A stretch of 32,229 nucleotides of DNA, taken from Pseudorhodobacter sp. (GTDB taxonomy: Bacteria > Pseudomonadota > Alphaproteobacteria > Rhodobacterales > Rhodobacteraceae). Numbering within the stretch: position 1 is the stretch's first letter; the number at the start of each line of letters is the position of its first letter. The notes under the pieces are model-generated. The model ran no database searches. It was not told where the DNA came from and saw only the letters and a program-made list of their open reading frames with translations. The stretch is taken from NCBI GenBank assembly GCA_024642045.1, contig JAHEBX010000016.1:1-32229 (forward strand), in the 5' to 3' direction. The translations under genes and the position numbers were made by a program. This document shows, in pieces, positions 24,484 through 32,229 of this stretch.

Positions 24484-25476
24484 ATGCAGCTTCTGTGGCG
24501 CGCCATCAACGAACCGCAGCCGGGCCCGAAATGGGCTGCTCTTTTTGGTGAATTCTGGCCTGATTACCACCGATGGTGGCTCAGCGAGGGCGCTGATGCG
24601 CGACCGACGTATTGGCAGGGCTTACAGGCACTGAAGCTGCATATGCCTGAAATCGTTCCAATTTATGAAGAGCTTTGCGCGCTTGCTGGTGGAGGGGATC
24701 ATGCTGCGCGATTTCTCAGTTTCCATTGCCCGCCGCCCTATCTTTCAGGGTGCAGCCAGGCGATTTGGCCCGGCAAAGAGCCGGTTCTGGTGCGCAACTA
24801 CGACTATAATCCGACCGCTTTTGACCGGCTGATCCTGCGCACCGAATGGCTGGGGCGCACCGTGATGGGGACCAGTGACGGTCTTTGGGGGCTTGTCGAT
24901 GGGATGAACGATGCAGGCCTTGCGGTCTCGCTGACCTTTGGCGGCAGGAGTGTGGTGGGTGACGGTTTTGGTGTGCCGCTGATCCTGCGCTATGTGCTGC
25001 AGACCTGCACGACGACCCAAGAGGCCGGGCAGGCGCTGGCGCGTTTGCCGACGCATATGAGCTACAACGTCACCGTACTGGATGCAAAGCGCAATTATCT
25101 GACCGCGCTGATGGCACCAGACCGCCCCGCGATCCTGACCCATGCCGCTGTGGCGACCAACCATCAGGAAAAAGTTGAATGGGCCAGCCATGCCCGCTTT
25201 ACCGCAACGGTTGAACGCGAAAGGTTCCTGCTGCAACGCCTGACGCTGCACGTTGAGCCAGAGGAAAAGTTTGTTGGGGCGTTCTTGCGTCCTCCGCTTT
25301 ACTCAACAGCCTTTTCGCAAGGGTTCGGCACGCTTTACACGGCCGTTTACCGGCCTCGTCTGGGCCAGATGGAAGTGCAGTGGCCCAAAGCCGTCTGGCC
25401 GCTTGATATCCATGATTTCCGCGAAGACAGCCGGATGATTTATACGCCAGAAGGCCCGCAGGCCGCCTTGCGATGA
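24484..25476 (+). CDS. C45-type autoproteolytic acyltransferase/hydrolase (Ntn fold)
   Basis: 330 aa. The key feature is SGCSQA with Cys90, followed by LVRNYDYNPTAFD. This matches the C45 / acyl-CoA:6-aminopenicillanate acyltransferase family, in which the propeptide (here about 89 residues) is cut off and the new N-terminal Cys is the nucleophile. GLVDGMNDAGLAVSLTFGG and SYNVTVLDA are further family stretches. Members hydrolyse or exchange amide-linked acyl groups. No signal peptide is seen. The ATG at 24484 has no visible Shine-Dalgarno, so expression may depend on coupling, or the start may differ. It is the last gene of the nitrilase-decarboxylase-ATP-grasp run and converges on the TetR gene with a 23-bp gap. 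Confidence 0.8.
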   Translation: MQLLWRAINEPQPGPKWAALFGEFWPDYHRWWLSEGADARPTYWQGLQALKLHMPEIVPIYEELCALAGGGDHAARFLSFHCPPPYLSGCSQAIWPGKEPVLVRNYDYNPTAFDRLILRTEWLGRTVMGTSDGLWGLVDGMNDAGLAVSLTFGGRSVVGDGFGVPLILRYVLQTCTTTQEAGQALARLPTHMSYNVTVLDAKRNYLTALMAPDRPAILTHAAVATNHQEKVEWASHARFTATVERERFLLQRLTLHVEPEEKFVGAFLRPPLYSTAFSQGFGTLYTAVYRPRLGQMEVQWPKAVWPLDIHDFREDSRMIYTPEGPQAALR

Positions 25477-25499
25477 CGCGAACACGGGGTTGAGCGGCG

Positions 25500-26138
25500 T
25501 CAGGGCGAAGAAGTCGCCTTTTCGACATGGGCGCGCATGAAAAAGTCGACACCCCTTTGGACGCGTTGTTGCAGGAATTCAGTTTGAGGCGGTCGCGCCA
25601 GATAGCGCCCTTCAATGGCCGAAAAACCAAGCCAGAGGCCCAACAGATCTTCGGCAGCCGCGCGCGCGCAATCAAGGTTCATCACGCCACAGTCCATCGC
25701 CTCGGCCAACAGGTTTGCAAGCAAGTCGCGTACGTGGCCAGGGCCTGCGTTGAAGAAGGCACGGGCAAGTTCGGGGTTGCGCTGTTTCTCCAGACTCAGG
25801 CAGCGTTCCAGCGCCTGTCGGCTGGGTTCCGAGATCAACTCGATCAACAGGGTGCCGACCCGCGTCAGCTTTTGCGCCAGAGCGCCCTCGGTCTGCACCG
25901 CTTCGGCAACCAATGTGTCGATTCGACAGGTCTCCCGTTCGACCAATGCGATGATGATCGCGTTCTTATCCTTGAAATTGGCGTAGACAGTCACCTTGGA
26001 GACGCCAGCCGAAGCCGCAATCGCCTCCATCGGCACACCATCAACCCCCCGTTCGGCAAACAAAAACAAGGCCGCGTCAAGGATGGCGCACCGCTTTTCC
26101 ATATCCTTTGGTCGCCCCAGAGTGCGAGCGGCAATCAT
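25500..26138 (-). CDS. TetR/AcrR family transcriptional regulator
   Basis: 212 aa from ATG at 26138 (MIAARTLGRPKDMEKR). The track start at 26330 would overlap the neighbouring gene and its terminator. ATG at 26210, behind GAGGG, is a possible alternative giving 24 more residues. The HTH is AILDAALFLFAERGVDGVPM followed by AIAASAGVSKVTVYANFKDK, the classic TetR helix-turn-helix. The C-terminal ligand/dimer domain (KLTRVGTLLIELISEPSRQA, YLARPPQTEFLQQRV) resembles AefR-like TetR_C families. It probably represses nearby genes and responds to a small ligand. It converges on the amide/amine operon, which makes local control plausible but unproven. Confidence 0.88.
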   Translation of the reverse strand: MIAARTLGRPKDMEKRCAILDAALFLFAERGVDGVPMEAIAASAGVSKVTVYANFKDKNAIIIALVERETCRIDTLVAEAVQTEGALAQKLTRVGTLLIELISEPSRQALERCLSLEKQRNPELARAFFNAGPGHVRDLLANLLAEAMDCGVMNLDCARAAAEDLLGLWLGFSAIEGRYLARPPQTEFLQQRVQRGVDFFMRAHVEKATSSP

Positions 26139-26230
26139 GTCTATCCCCTGTCGCGCTACCTGATTGGCCGTGCTAAAGGCTACTGTGTTCGTGTCCGTCG
26201 GGCAAGTCATCACAAAACCCTCGAATGAAA

Positions 26231-26255
26231 ACGCCGGCCCCGTCGGGACCGGCGT
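26231..26255 (-). terminator. Rho-independent terminator of the repeat-protein gene
   Basis: On the minus strand ACGCCGG and CCGGCGT pair (7 bp plus an inner CCC/GGG), followed by TTTT. It is located 38 bases after the 26293 stop codon. It ends the small secreted-protein transcript before the TetR start. Confidence 0.75.
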
Positions 26256-26292
26256 AAGCGACTTTTCTAGGATTGTTCGTATCGGCTTTGGC

Positions 26293-26790
26293 TTAGTTGT
26301 TCTTGGACAGCGATTGTGCGTCCAAGGCAACCAGCTGCGACAAGGTGTAGTCTGCCGGGTTCAGGCCAAGGCGCGCCGCGATCTGGGCTTTGCCGGGGGT
26401 GACCGTGCCAACAGCGTCGTTGTTCATGCGGTTTTCACCCGAAACGATGTATTTGACGACTTCCGGCTGCATGTCGCGCTGGGCATTGATGATCGTCTGA
26501 AGTTCGTTGGCATTATATTTGCCCGGTTCAACTCCGGCCAGCTTGGCAAGTTGATTCGCCGCATCACCATCGGTGCTCGAGCGGTTGCCATGAGTCAGGT
26601 AGAAGTTCAGCGCAGTCTGGTTGTTCTCAAGGCGTGCGTTGTAGATGCTTTGAAGCTCGGCCACCGTGTATTGGCCAGCAGCTACACCGGCAGCACCGGC
26701 AAGCTGCGCGTCGGTGGACACTTCGCCCGCATGTGCGGCGCCGGCAAGCGACAGGGCGATCAGGGCGGGGGTCAGAACAGTTTTCAACAT
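26293..26790 (-). CDS. Secreted protein with three internal repeats, function unknown
   Basis: 165 aa. It has a clear signal peptide, MLKTVLTPALIALSLAGAAHA, with an AxA cleavage site after residue 21. The mature part holds three related blocks: AQLAGAAGVAAGQYTVAELQ (about 28), NQLAKLAGVEPGKYNANELQ (about 79) and AQIAARLGLNPADYTLSQLV (about 135). The pattern is roughly xQLAxxxGVxxGxYxxxEL, with the first two blocks extended by a similar tail ending in G(N/E)NR. No cysteine occurs, and no enzyme motif is seen. The protein is probably periplasmic or extracellular. A terminator follows. The RBS is poor (gaaagagaaatga). I do not recognise the family. Confidence 0.8.
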   Translation of the reverse strand: MLKTVLTPALIALSLAGAAHAGEVSTDAQLAGAAGVAAGQYTVAELQSIYNARLENNQTALNFYLTHGNRSSTDGDAANQLAKLAGVEPGKYNANELQTIINAQRDMQPEVVKYIVSGENRMNNDAVGTVTPGKAQIAARLGLNPADYTLSQLVALDAQSLSKNN

Positions 26791-27265
26791 TTCATTTCTC
26801 TTTCGTTTGAGTTGCCTCCGCTGGCCCGGTCTCGCAGGACTCGGCGCTTTGGCGTTGATTTTTCAAGGGGTGGCAAGGCTTGTTCTTCAAGCGCCACTAT
26901 GGGTCTGGCTATCGGGGCCAGTAAGCGTAAGTCTTTCAGGAAGCTTAATTATCTTTCATGTCGATGGCTCCTGGCTTCGTTCGTCGTTTCGATGAGAAAG
27001 AGATATGCTGAACGCAGCCGTTTGCAAATACAAAACTGAACGATATCGTTCATTAAATTCGCGTGAGAGAGACTTGAAATGTTTTCGCCTTCACCTAGCG
27101 CTGGCGAAAGCCTCATGTTTCAAGGGCGGAAAAGGCGGTAGTCTGCGGGGCAATTTTCGGATTGTTGCAAAAAAAATGTCTGCAAGCGGCTTGGCTCACG
27201 GGTTTTGTGTATGAAAATCGGTGCCGTAGCGGAAAATGGCTGACTCGTTTTGGGCCTTTGGCAAT
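26791..27265. promoter_or_regulatory. 475-bp intergenic region with no supported gene
   Basis: It is more AT-rich than its surroundings. It contains the perfect 16-bp palindrome TGAACGATATCGTTCA (27037-27052) and an inverted repeat TTTCGCC/GGCGAAA (27083-27109). The 69-aa frame 27005-27214 and others have no family resemblance. It must hold the promoter of the repeat-protein gene and possibly a small RNA. Confidence 0.5.
27037..27052. promoter_or_regulatory. Perfect 16-bp palindrome, candidate operator
   Basis: TGAACGATATCGTTCA equals its own reverse complement over all 16 bases and lies in AT-rich flanks. The length and dyad form fit a TetR-type or other dimeric HTH regulator site. The bound regulator and controlled gene are not shown by the sequence. 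The nearest downstream start on the minus strand is at 26790, about 250 bp away. Confidence 0.55.
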
Positions 27266-27297
27266 GAAAAACGGCCAGCGAGTCGCCTCGCTGGCCG
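27266..27297 (-). terminator. Rho-independent terminator of xylBA
   Basis: On the minus strand the perfect 11-bp arms CGGCCAGCGAG and CTCGCTGGCCG are closed by a GCGA (GNRA) tetraloop and followed by TTTTT. It starts about 20 bases after the xylA stop, and it is the strongest terminator in the window. Confidence 0.9.
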
Positions 27298-27317
27298 CCA
27301 AAATCACCCTAAGCGAC

Positions 27318-28619
27318 TCAGATATAGTCGTTCCACAGGTTTTCCAGCCGCTCTTGACGACCCGAACGTGGCTTCGGGTTGATGTTTTTGGCCAAGACGC
27401 TGGCGGCGACGTCTTCCAACGGCTGCTTCAGCATCGCCTTGGCCTCGGCACCCTGCCAGCCCGCATAGCGCTCGCGCCGCTTGGCTTCCAATGCGTCGGC
27501 CTCAAACAAAGCCGCCGCCGCCTTGAACGCGCGGGCACAGGTGTCCATGCCGCCGACATGCGCCAGGATCAGATCCTCGGGGTCCAAGGATTGGCGGCGG
27601 ATTTTGGCGTCAAAGTTGGTGCCGCCCGTGGTATAGCCCCCTGCGCGGATGATTTCGTAGAAGGCTACAGCCTTTTCAGCGTGGTTGTTCGGGAATTGGT
27701 CCGTATCCCAGCCGGATTGATAATCATTCCGGTTCATGTCGATCGACCCAAAGATGCCCAGAGCCGCTGCCAATGCAATTTCATGTTCAAAAGAATGGCC
27801 AGCCAGGATCGCGTGGCCTTGCTCGATGTTGACCTGAACTTCTTTCTCCAGACCGAAGTCCTTGAGAAAGCCGTAAACCGTGGCGACATCATAGTCATAC
27901 TGGTGCTTTGACGGTTCCTGCGGTTTCGGCTCGATCAGAATGGCCCCTTTGAAGCCGATCTTGTGCTTATACTCCACCACAGACTGCAAGAACCGTCCTG
28001 CATGGGCGCGCTCTTGTGCAAGGTCGGTGTTGAGCAGGGTTTCATAGCCCTCGCGGCCGCCCCAGAGCACATAGTTTGCGCCGCCCAGTTTCATCGTTGC
28101 ATCAAGGCACGATTTTACCGTTGCTGCCGCATAGGCATAAACTTCCGGGTCAGGGTTGGTGGCCGCGCCCGACATCCAGCGGCGATGGCTGAACAGGTTC
28201 GCAGTACCCCAAAGCAGTTTTGCCTTATGGCTTTCTTGTTTGACCCCCAGATAATCGACGATCTCTTCCAGATTGCGCAGGCTTTCGGCGAATGTCGCGC
28301 CCTCGGGCCGCGCATCAGCATCATGGAAGGCATAGAAGGGGGTGCCAAGGATATCGAACATCTCAAAAGCGACGTCCGCCTTCATTTTGGCCAGCGCCAT
28401 AGTGTCGCCAAACCAAGGGCGCTCAAAAGTTTGCCCGCCAAAAGGATCGCCCCCTGGCCAAGCGAAGGAATGCCAATAGGCGACGGCAAAGCGCAGATGC
28501 TCTTCCATCCGCTTGCCCATCACCACCTCGTCGGGGTTGTAGTGGCGGAAAGCAAATTCGTTCTTGGTGCCCACGCCTTCATATTTGATCGTGGGAATGT
28601 TCTTGAAGAAATCGGTCAT
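27318..28619 (-). CDS. xylA: Xylose isomerase
   Basis: 433 aa, the length of class II (long) xylose isomerases. [20 protein letters not shown] opens the protein. [13 protein letters not shown] carries the catalytic His99. [31 protein letters not shown] and [17 protein letters not shown] hold the metal-binding Glu and His residues. It converts D-xylose to D-xylulose in the cytoplasm with divalent metal. The ATG is preceded by AGGAG located inside xylB and overlaps the xylB stop (ATGA), so the order xylB-xylA is a tight operon. Confidence 0.97.
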   Translation of the reverse strand: MTDFFKNIPTIKYEGVGTKNEFAFRHYNPDEVVMGKRMEEHLRFAVAYWHSFAWPGGDPFGGQTFERPWFGDTMALAKMKADVAFEMFDILGTPFYAFHDADARPEGATFAESLRNLEEIVDYLGVKQESHKAKLLWGTANLFSHRRWMSGAATNPDPEVYAYAAATVKSCLDATMKLGGANYVLWGGREGYETLLNTDLAQERAHAGRFLQSVVEYKHKIGFKGAILIEPKPQEPSKHQYDYDVATVYGFLKDFGLEKEVQVNIEQGHAILAGHSFEHEIALAAALGIFGSIDMNRNDYQSGWDTDQFPNNHAEKAVAFYEIIRAGGYTTGGTNFDAKIRRQSLDPEDLILAHVGGMDTCARAFKAAAALFEADALEAKRRERYAGWQGAEAKAMLKQPLEDVAASVLAKNINPKPRSGRQERLENLWNDYI

Positions 28620-30052
28620 GCAAGGCTCCTGATTGCAGATTGAGCGGCGCGGAAACGATCATGCCCCGCGTCGAAAGCGTCTTTTAAGGCGGGGTCCGGC
28701 AAGACCTCGCGGTGTATTTTCGGCAGCGTGGCGATCTCGGCCCCGGCGCCGGTTGCGGCCATCAGCGCCAGCCGCGCAGCCCCAAAAGCCCCGCCAAAGT
28801 CACCTGCCACGGGCAAGCTGACGGGACAATCAAGCGCGGTGGCAATGGCGCGCAGCCAATACTCCGACTTTGAGCCTCCGCCCACTGCCAGCAAATTCTC
28901 AATCTGCGTGCCCGTCGCTGCCAGCGCATCGCGGCAGTCGCGGATGGCAAAGGTCACCCCTTCCAGGACGGCACGCGTGCCCGCTTGGCGGTCTGTGGCA
29001 TGTTCAAGCCCCGTAAACGCACCACGGATGCTGGCCGAGTTGAGCGGCGTCCGCTCGCCACCCAGATAGGGCAGGAACACGGTTTTGCCGGGGGCTTGCA
29101 CCGCGCCAAGTTCGCTCGTCAGATGTGCCGCATCCTGTCCGACAAACCGGCCATACCAGTTGAGTGCATCGGTGGCGGCAAGGATCACCCCCATCTGATG
29201 CCAAGTGTTCGGCAGTGCATGGCAAAAGGTATGAACCGCCGTCGCAGGGTCGGGTTGATAGCCATCATTGGCGGCGAAAAGTACGCCTGACGTGCCCAAA
29301 GACACAAAGGCCTCGCCCGCCCGCACCACGCCGACGCCCACGCCCGAGGCCGCATTATCGCCGCCGCCGCCCGCCACGACCACGCCCCCAGACATGCCAA
29401 AGCGGCTGGCAAGATCGGCGCGCAACTGACCGGAGACCTGTGACCCCTCGACCAGACGTGGCATCTGCGTCTGCGTCAGCCCGCAGGCGGCCAGCAGATC
29501 TTCGGACCACGCGCGCGCGCCGGTGTCCAGCCACGAGGTTCCCGCCGCATCCGACATCTCGCTCACATGCTCGCCCGTCAGCCAAAGCCGCAGGTAATCC
29601 TTGGGCAACAGCACCTTTGCAACACGCGACCAGATTGCAGGCTCGTGCTTTCGAAGCCAATCCAGTTTTGGCGCGGTAAAGCCTGGAAACACGATATTGC
29701 CGGAAATCGCGCGAAACTCGGGCCGTGCATCCAGCGCCGCAGCTTCGGTAAAGCTGCGGGTATCGTTCCACAGGATGCAAGGGCGCAGCACCCGATCTGC
29801 GCTGTCGATCAGCGTTGCGCCGTGCATGTGGCCCGACAGGCCAATCCCTTTGACGGCGCCGAGGCCCTTGGCCGCCAACTGCGCCAGCACTGCCTCTGCC
29901 GCCGCAATCCATGACGCAGGGTCCTGTTCTGACCAGCCATCGGCAGGCCGCTCAACCGTCAACGACGCTGTTGCCTCGGCCAGAACGTGCTGGTCTTCAT
30001 CCATCAGGATGCCTTTTAGCCCTGATGTGCCCAGATCGAGCCCGATATACAT
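28616..30052 (-). CDS. xylB: Xylulokinase
   Basis: 478 aa from ATG at 30052 ([20 protein letters not shown]), with GGAGG 7 nt upstream; the track start is 14 codons too early. It is a FGGY-family sugar kinase: the N-terminal phosphate loop [32 protein letters not shown]-site [10 protein letters not shown] and the C-terminal [15 protein letters not shown]. It phosphorylates D-xylulose to xylulose 5-phosphate for the pentose phosphate pathway. It is translated ahead of xylA in the same operon. A LacI-type palindrome and a -10-like element lie just upstream. Confidence 0.95.
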   Translation of the reverse strand: MYIGLDLGTSGLKGILMDEDQHVLAEATASLTVERPADGWSEQDPASWIAAAEAVLAQLAAKGLGAVKGIGLSGHMHGATLIDSADRVLRPCILWNDTRSFTEAAALDARPEFRAISGNIVFPGFTAPKLDWLRKHEPAIWSRVAKVLLPKDYLRLWLTGEHVSEMSDAAGTSWLDTGARAWSEDLLAACGLTQTQMPRLVEGSQVSGQLRADLASRFGMSGGVVVAGGGGDNAASGVGVGVVRAGEAFVSLGTSGVLFAANDGYQPDPATAVHTFCHALPNTWHQMGVILAATDALNWYGRFVGQDAAHLTSELGAVQAPGKTVFLPYLGGERTPLNSASIRGAFTGLEHATDRQAGTRAVLEGVTFAIRDCRDALAATGTQIENLLAVGGGSKSEYWLRAIATALDCPVSLPVAGDFGGAFGAARLALMAATGAGAEIATLPKIHREVLPDPALKDAFDAGHDRFRAAQSAIRSLA

Positions 30053-30081
30053 ACGTCTTCCTCCACCGAAACCGCGCGCAT

Positions 30082-30120
30082 TTAGCGCTAACACGGCAAT
30101 CCTATAACGATTACGCTAAG
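30082..30120 (-). promoter_or_regulatory. xylB: xylB promoter region with LacI-type operator
   Basis: The palindrome TTAGCGCTAA (30082-30091), with flanks giving GTTAGCGCTAA on the minus strand, resembles the operators of LacI-family sugar regulators. A -10-like TATAGG (30106-30101) sits directly before it, so a bound repressor would cover the start site. A second, one-base-deleted copy TTACGCTAA (30111-30119) overlaps the end of the EamA gene. No xylR gene is in the window. Confidence 0.6.
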
Positions 30121-31018
30121 CCGCTTCATCCTTCAACAATAACAAAAGTGCCAAAGCGGTTAGAATGACGCCGCCCAACACATTTAATGGCGGGGCAGGG
30201 CGACCGAGCGCCAATTCCCAGCAAATCACCCAAGATGGCACAAGGTAGGTATAGGCCATCACCTTGGCGCTTGGCAGACGCAGGGCCGCATATTGCAGCA
30301 GTACAAATGTCAATGCCGAGGCCGCAATTGAGACGTAGATCAGACAGATCCATACGATCGGGGGCAGCCCTGACCAATCTGTCGCCGCCACGGCGCGGCC
30401 CCCCCAAAGGCACAGCAGCACAAAGCCCGCTGTCATCACGCCAAAGGAAAACACCACCGCAGGCTCGCCTCGATTAAGCTTGCGTACCATTGGCGCATAG
30501 ATCGCGTGCGAGACACATCCGACGAAATAGATCAATTCGCCACGCCCGATCTCCAGCCGCATCAACGCCGACAGGTCGCCGCGAAAGATCACCCAGAGTG
30601 CGCCCGCAGCCCCGATTACCAGTGCAACCGCCATCCGTGTCGTAGTGATCTGGCGCAAGATCAACCAGCCAAACCCTGCCGCCATTACGGGCGTAAGTGT
30701 AAACACCGCCGCCGTCGGGACGGCCGCGGCTGTCTGCAAGCCCTTGAACATCAGAACGAAATAGGCCGCCAACAGCCCGCCCAGCACCAGATAGCGCCAA
30801 GGCGCATCCCATGCGCTGCGCGAAATACCACGCGTCAGCGCAGCCGTCGCGCCGACCAATGTGCCCGCAAGTGCAAAGCGCATGACAGTGATCGCCGCCG
30901 GGTCAATAAACCGAGCGGCCATTGAGCCCAAGCTAAACGACCCGGCCACCAGACCCGAAAAACACAGCATTGCGAGATGCCCGCGCTGGGTCGGGCTTAA
31001 ACGGTCAAGCCAGATCAT
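30116..31018 (-). CDS. DMT family transporter (EamA domain)
   Basis: 300 aa from ATG at 31018 (MIWLDRLSPTQRGHLAML). The track start is 37 codons upstream, inside the LysR gene. About ten hydrophobic segments in two halves are visible, for example ITVMRFALAGTLVGATAAL and TAAVFTLTPVMAAGFGWLIL. The second half has VCSH-type VGCVSHAIYAPMVRKL and ends ALALLLLLKDEAA. EamA/DMT carriers export metabolites such as amino acids across the inner membrane; the substrate is unknown. The ATG overlaps the LysR stop (ATGA), so the regulator and carrier form one unit. The end runs into the xylB promoter. Confidence 0.88.
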   Translation of the reverse strand: MIWLDRLSPTQRGHLAMLCFSGLVAGSFSLGSMAARFIDPAAITVMRFALAGTLVGATAALTRGISRSAWDAPWRYLVLGGLLAAYFVLMFKGLQTAAAVPTAAVFTLTPVMAAGFGWLILRQITTTRMAVALVIGAAGALWVIFRGDLSALMRLEIGRGELIYFVGCVSHAIYAPMVRKLNRGEPAVVFSFGVMTAGFVLLCLWGGRAVAATDWSGLPPIVWICLIYVSIAASALTFVLLQYAALRLPSAKVMAYTYLVPSWVICWELALGRPAPPLNVLGGVILTALALLLLLKDEAA

Positions 31019-31899
31019 TGTCCGGGCTCGTCCTTGGCGACCATCGCCTTCAAATGGCTGATAAAGCTCTGCACCTTGAGCGTGCGATGCAGATCGACAT
31101 GGGTGACCAGCCACAACGGCACGTCCCATTCAGCACGCGGTGGCATGACCTCGATCAGATCGGGCGCGTCTTTGGCAAAAGAGCGGGCGACAAAGCCAAG
31201 CCCCAGCCCCGCCTTCACGGCCACCTGACCATCCTCGGGCGCAGTGACCCGAAAGACGACCCGATCCTCTGGCACCCGCGCCTTGAGCCATTGGTTGAAA
31301 GGTGCGCGGCTGTCGACGTTTTCAGAGCCAATAAAGCGATGCTTGAGCAGATCGGCCTCGTTTGCGGGCATTCCATGTGCCGCAATATAGGCTTGGGAAG
31401 CATAAAGCCCGACCCGCATATGCCGGAACAGACTGACCACGTTGTCCGGCTCTTGCGGGGCGGCACCTGCGCGAATGGCGACATGCGCCTCGCCATAGTC
31501 CAGCCGGAACAGGCGCATATCTGTCAGATAGCGGATGACCACCTGAGGATATTTTGCCTGAAAACTGGCGAAAATCGGCGCAAGCATCCCCGCCATGCCT
31601 GCGATTGAGGTCACCACCAATTCGCCTGCCACCTGCTCGCCCTGACCTTTGATGCGGCTGGCAAGCTGGTTGAACTGCTCTTGGGTCGTTTGGGCCACCT
31701 GTAGCAGGTCGCGTCCCGCTTCGGTTGGGGAATAGCCGCGCGCATGGCGTTGGAACAATTTGCTGCCCAGCCGCTTTTCCAGCGCGTCAATGTGGCGGAT
31801 CACGGTCGCATGGTGCACGCCCATAACCTCGGCCGCCCCCGAGACGGTGCCCACGCGGGCGACCTGAAAGGCGGTTCTGATCTCATCCCAGTTTTCCAT
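31015..31899 (-). CDS. LysR family transcriptional regulator
   Basis: 294 aa. The N-terminal winged HTH is clear: FQVARVGTVSGAAEVMGVHH, then ATVIRHIDALEKRLGSKLFQ and TEAGRDLLQVAQ. The C-terminal co-inducer domain runs from about residue 90 (GELVVTSIAGMAGMLAPIFA). It likely controls the EamA transporter, whose start overlaps its stop (ATGA). This is less usual than the divergent layout of most LysR-target pairs. It is divergent from ffh across about 295 bp. The ligand is unknown. Confidence 0.9.
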   Translation of the reverse strand: MENWDEIRTAFQVARVGTVSGAAEVMGVHHATVIRHIDALEKRLGSKLFQRHARGYSPTEAGRDLLQVAQTTQEQFNQLASRIKGQGEQVAGELVVTSIAGMAGMLAPIFASFQAKYPQVVIRYLTDMRLFRLDYGEAHVAIRAGAAPQEPDNVVSLFRHMRVGLYASQAYIAAHGMPANEADLLKHRFIGSENVDSRAPFNQWLKARVPEDRVVFRVTAPEDGQVAVKAGLGLGFVARSFAKDAPDLIEVMPPRAEWDVPLWLVTHVDLHRTLKVQSFISHLKAMVAKDEPGQ

Positions 31900-32194
31900 C
31901 GCCTGACCCTTTGTGCTCAGGTCTGCATTGAGGCCGAACTGCGCTGCTCATGCAAGGCCGGAACGCCCAGAGCAGACGAAATCTCGACCGGCCTTACTGT
32001 GCGGGCGCTTGACTCTGCAGCGACGACGGCGTATCCGCGGCTCTAATTCCCCGGAGGCATGCGCTTCCGGTCCTTTGGCATATGCCGGGATCGCCACCTG
32101 TCAGCGCGTTGCGCCCACAGGTGCAGTTTCGCATTGGCCTTGGGAAACCCGCCATCGCGCCCCATATCGGGGCAAACAAGTTTAGGAGCGCGCT

Positions 32195-32229
32195 ATGTTT
32201 GAGAGCCTGTCAGAACGCCTTGGTGGCGT
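32195..32229 (+). CDS. ffh: Signal recognition particle protein Ffh (partial, first 11 codons)
   Basis: ATG at 32195 follows tttaggagcgcgct (AGGAG 6 nt upstream). The readable start MFESLSERLGG matches the N-terminus of Ffh, the SRP54 GTPase. Only these codons are inside the window, so the call rests on the short signature. The 295-bp gap before it holds a GCCCC/GGGGC hairpin (32159-32173) and an inverted repeat CACCTGT/ACAGGTG (32095-32123). Confidence 0.75.
   Translation, partial: MFESLSERLGG

Noticed and set aside
27005-27214. 69-aa ORF in the large intergenic region
   Set aside because: It begins within the palindrome-containing region, has no clear RBS and no recognisable features.
31900-32194. 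SRP 4.5S RNA (ffs) gene upstream of ffh
   Set aside because: The conserved SRP RNA core (GGTCAGG...GGAAGG...AGCAG pattern) was not found; only small inverted repeats are present.

Overview
This GC-rich window looks like the chromosome of an alphaproteobacterium in the family Rhodobacteraceae (order Rhodobacterales). The reasons are the gene order rpmH-rnpA-yidD-yidC-MOSC-engB-argB, the codon use and the protein families. I could run no database search, so names rest on motifs and remembered family features.

Left part (1-5.7 kb). A threonine-dehydratase-like gene is cut by the window edge and is translationally coupled to an alpha/beta hydrolase (minus strand). An MsbA-type ABC exporter, a Kbp-like BON+LysM protein and a long acyl-CoA synthetase follow on the plus strand.

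Core part (5.7-14.7 kb). A long minus-strand series runs rpmH > rnpA > yidD > EAL phosphodiesterase > yidC > MOSC > engB, then argB > QueG-like ferredoxin > SixA-like phosphatase. Many junctions are ATGA or TAATG overlaps. A plus-strand SDR gene and the EAL gene look like insertions into this housekeeping cluster.

Middle (14.9-18.7 kb, plus strand). A TVP38/TMEM64 (VTT) membrane protein is coupled to a MerA/Lpd-like flavoprotein disulfide reductase. Then come an orphan sensor histidine kinase and tRNA-Arg(ACG).

Accessory metabolic locus (18.7-26.3 kb). A nitrilase-superfamily amidase, an unusually long (912 aa) group-III-type PLP amino-acid decarboxylase, an ATP-grasp ligase and a C45-type N-terminal-nucleophile acyltransferase/hydrolase lie head to tail on the plus strand. 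Two strong hairpins sit in the gaps, and a convergent TetR regulator follows. Decarboxylation, ATP-dependent amide-type ligation and acyl/amide hydrolysis suggest an amine- or amino-acid-conjugate pathway that I cannot equate with a known one. This is the best candidate in the window for an undescribed system.

Right part (26.3-32.2 kb). A secreted protein built of three internal repeats lies next to an intergenic region holding a perfect 16-bp palindrome. Beyond it are xylB-xylA with a LacI-type operator and a strong terminator, a LysR-EamA pair, and the first codons of ffh at the right edge.
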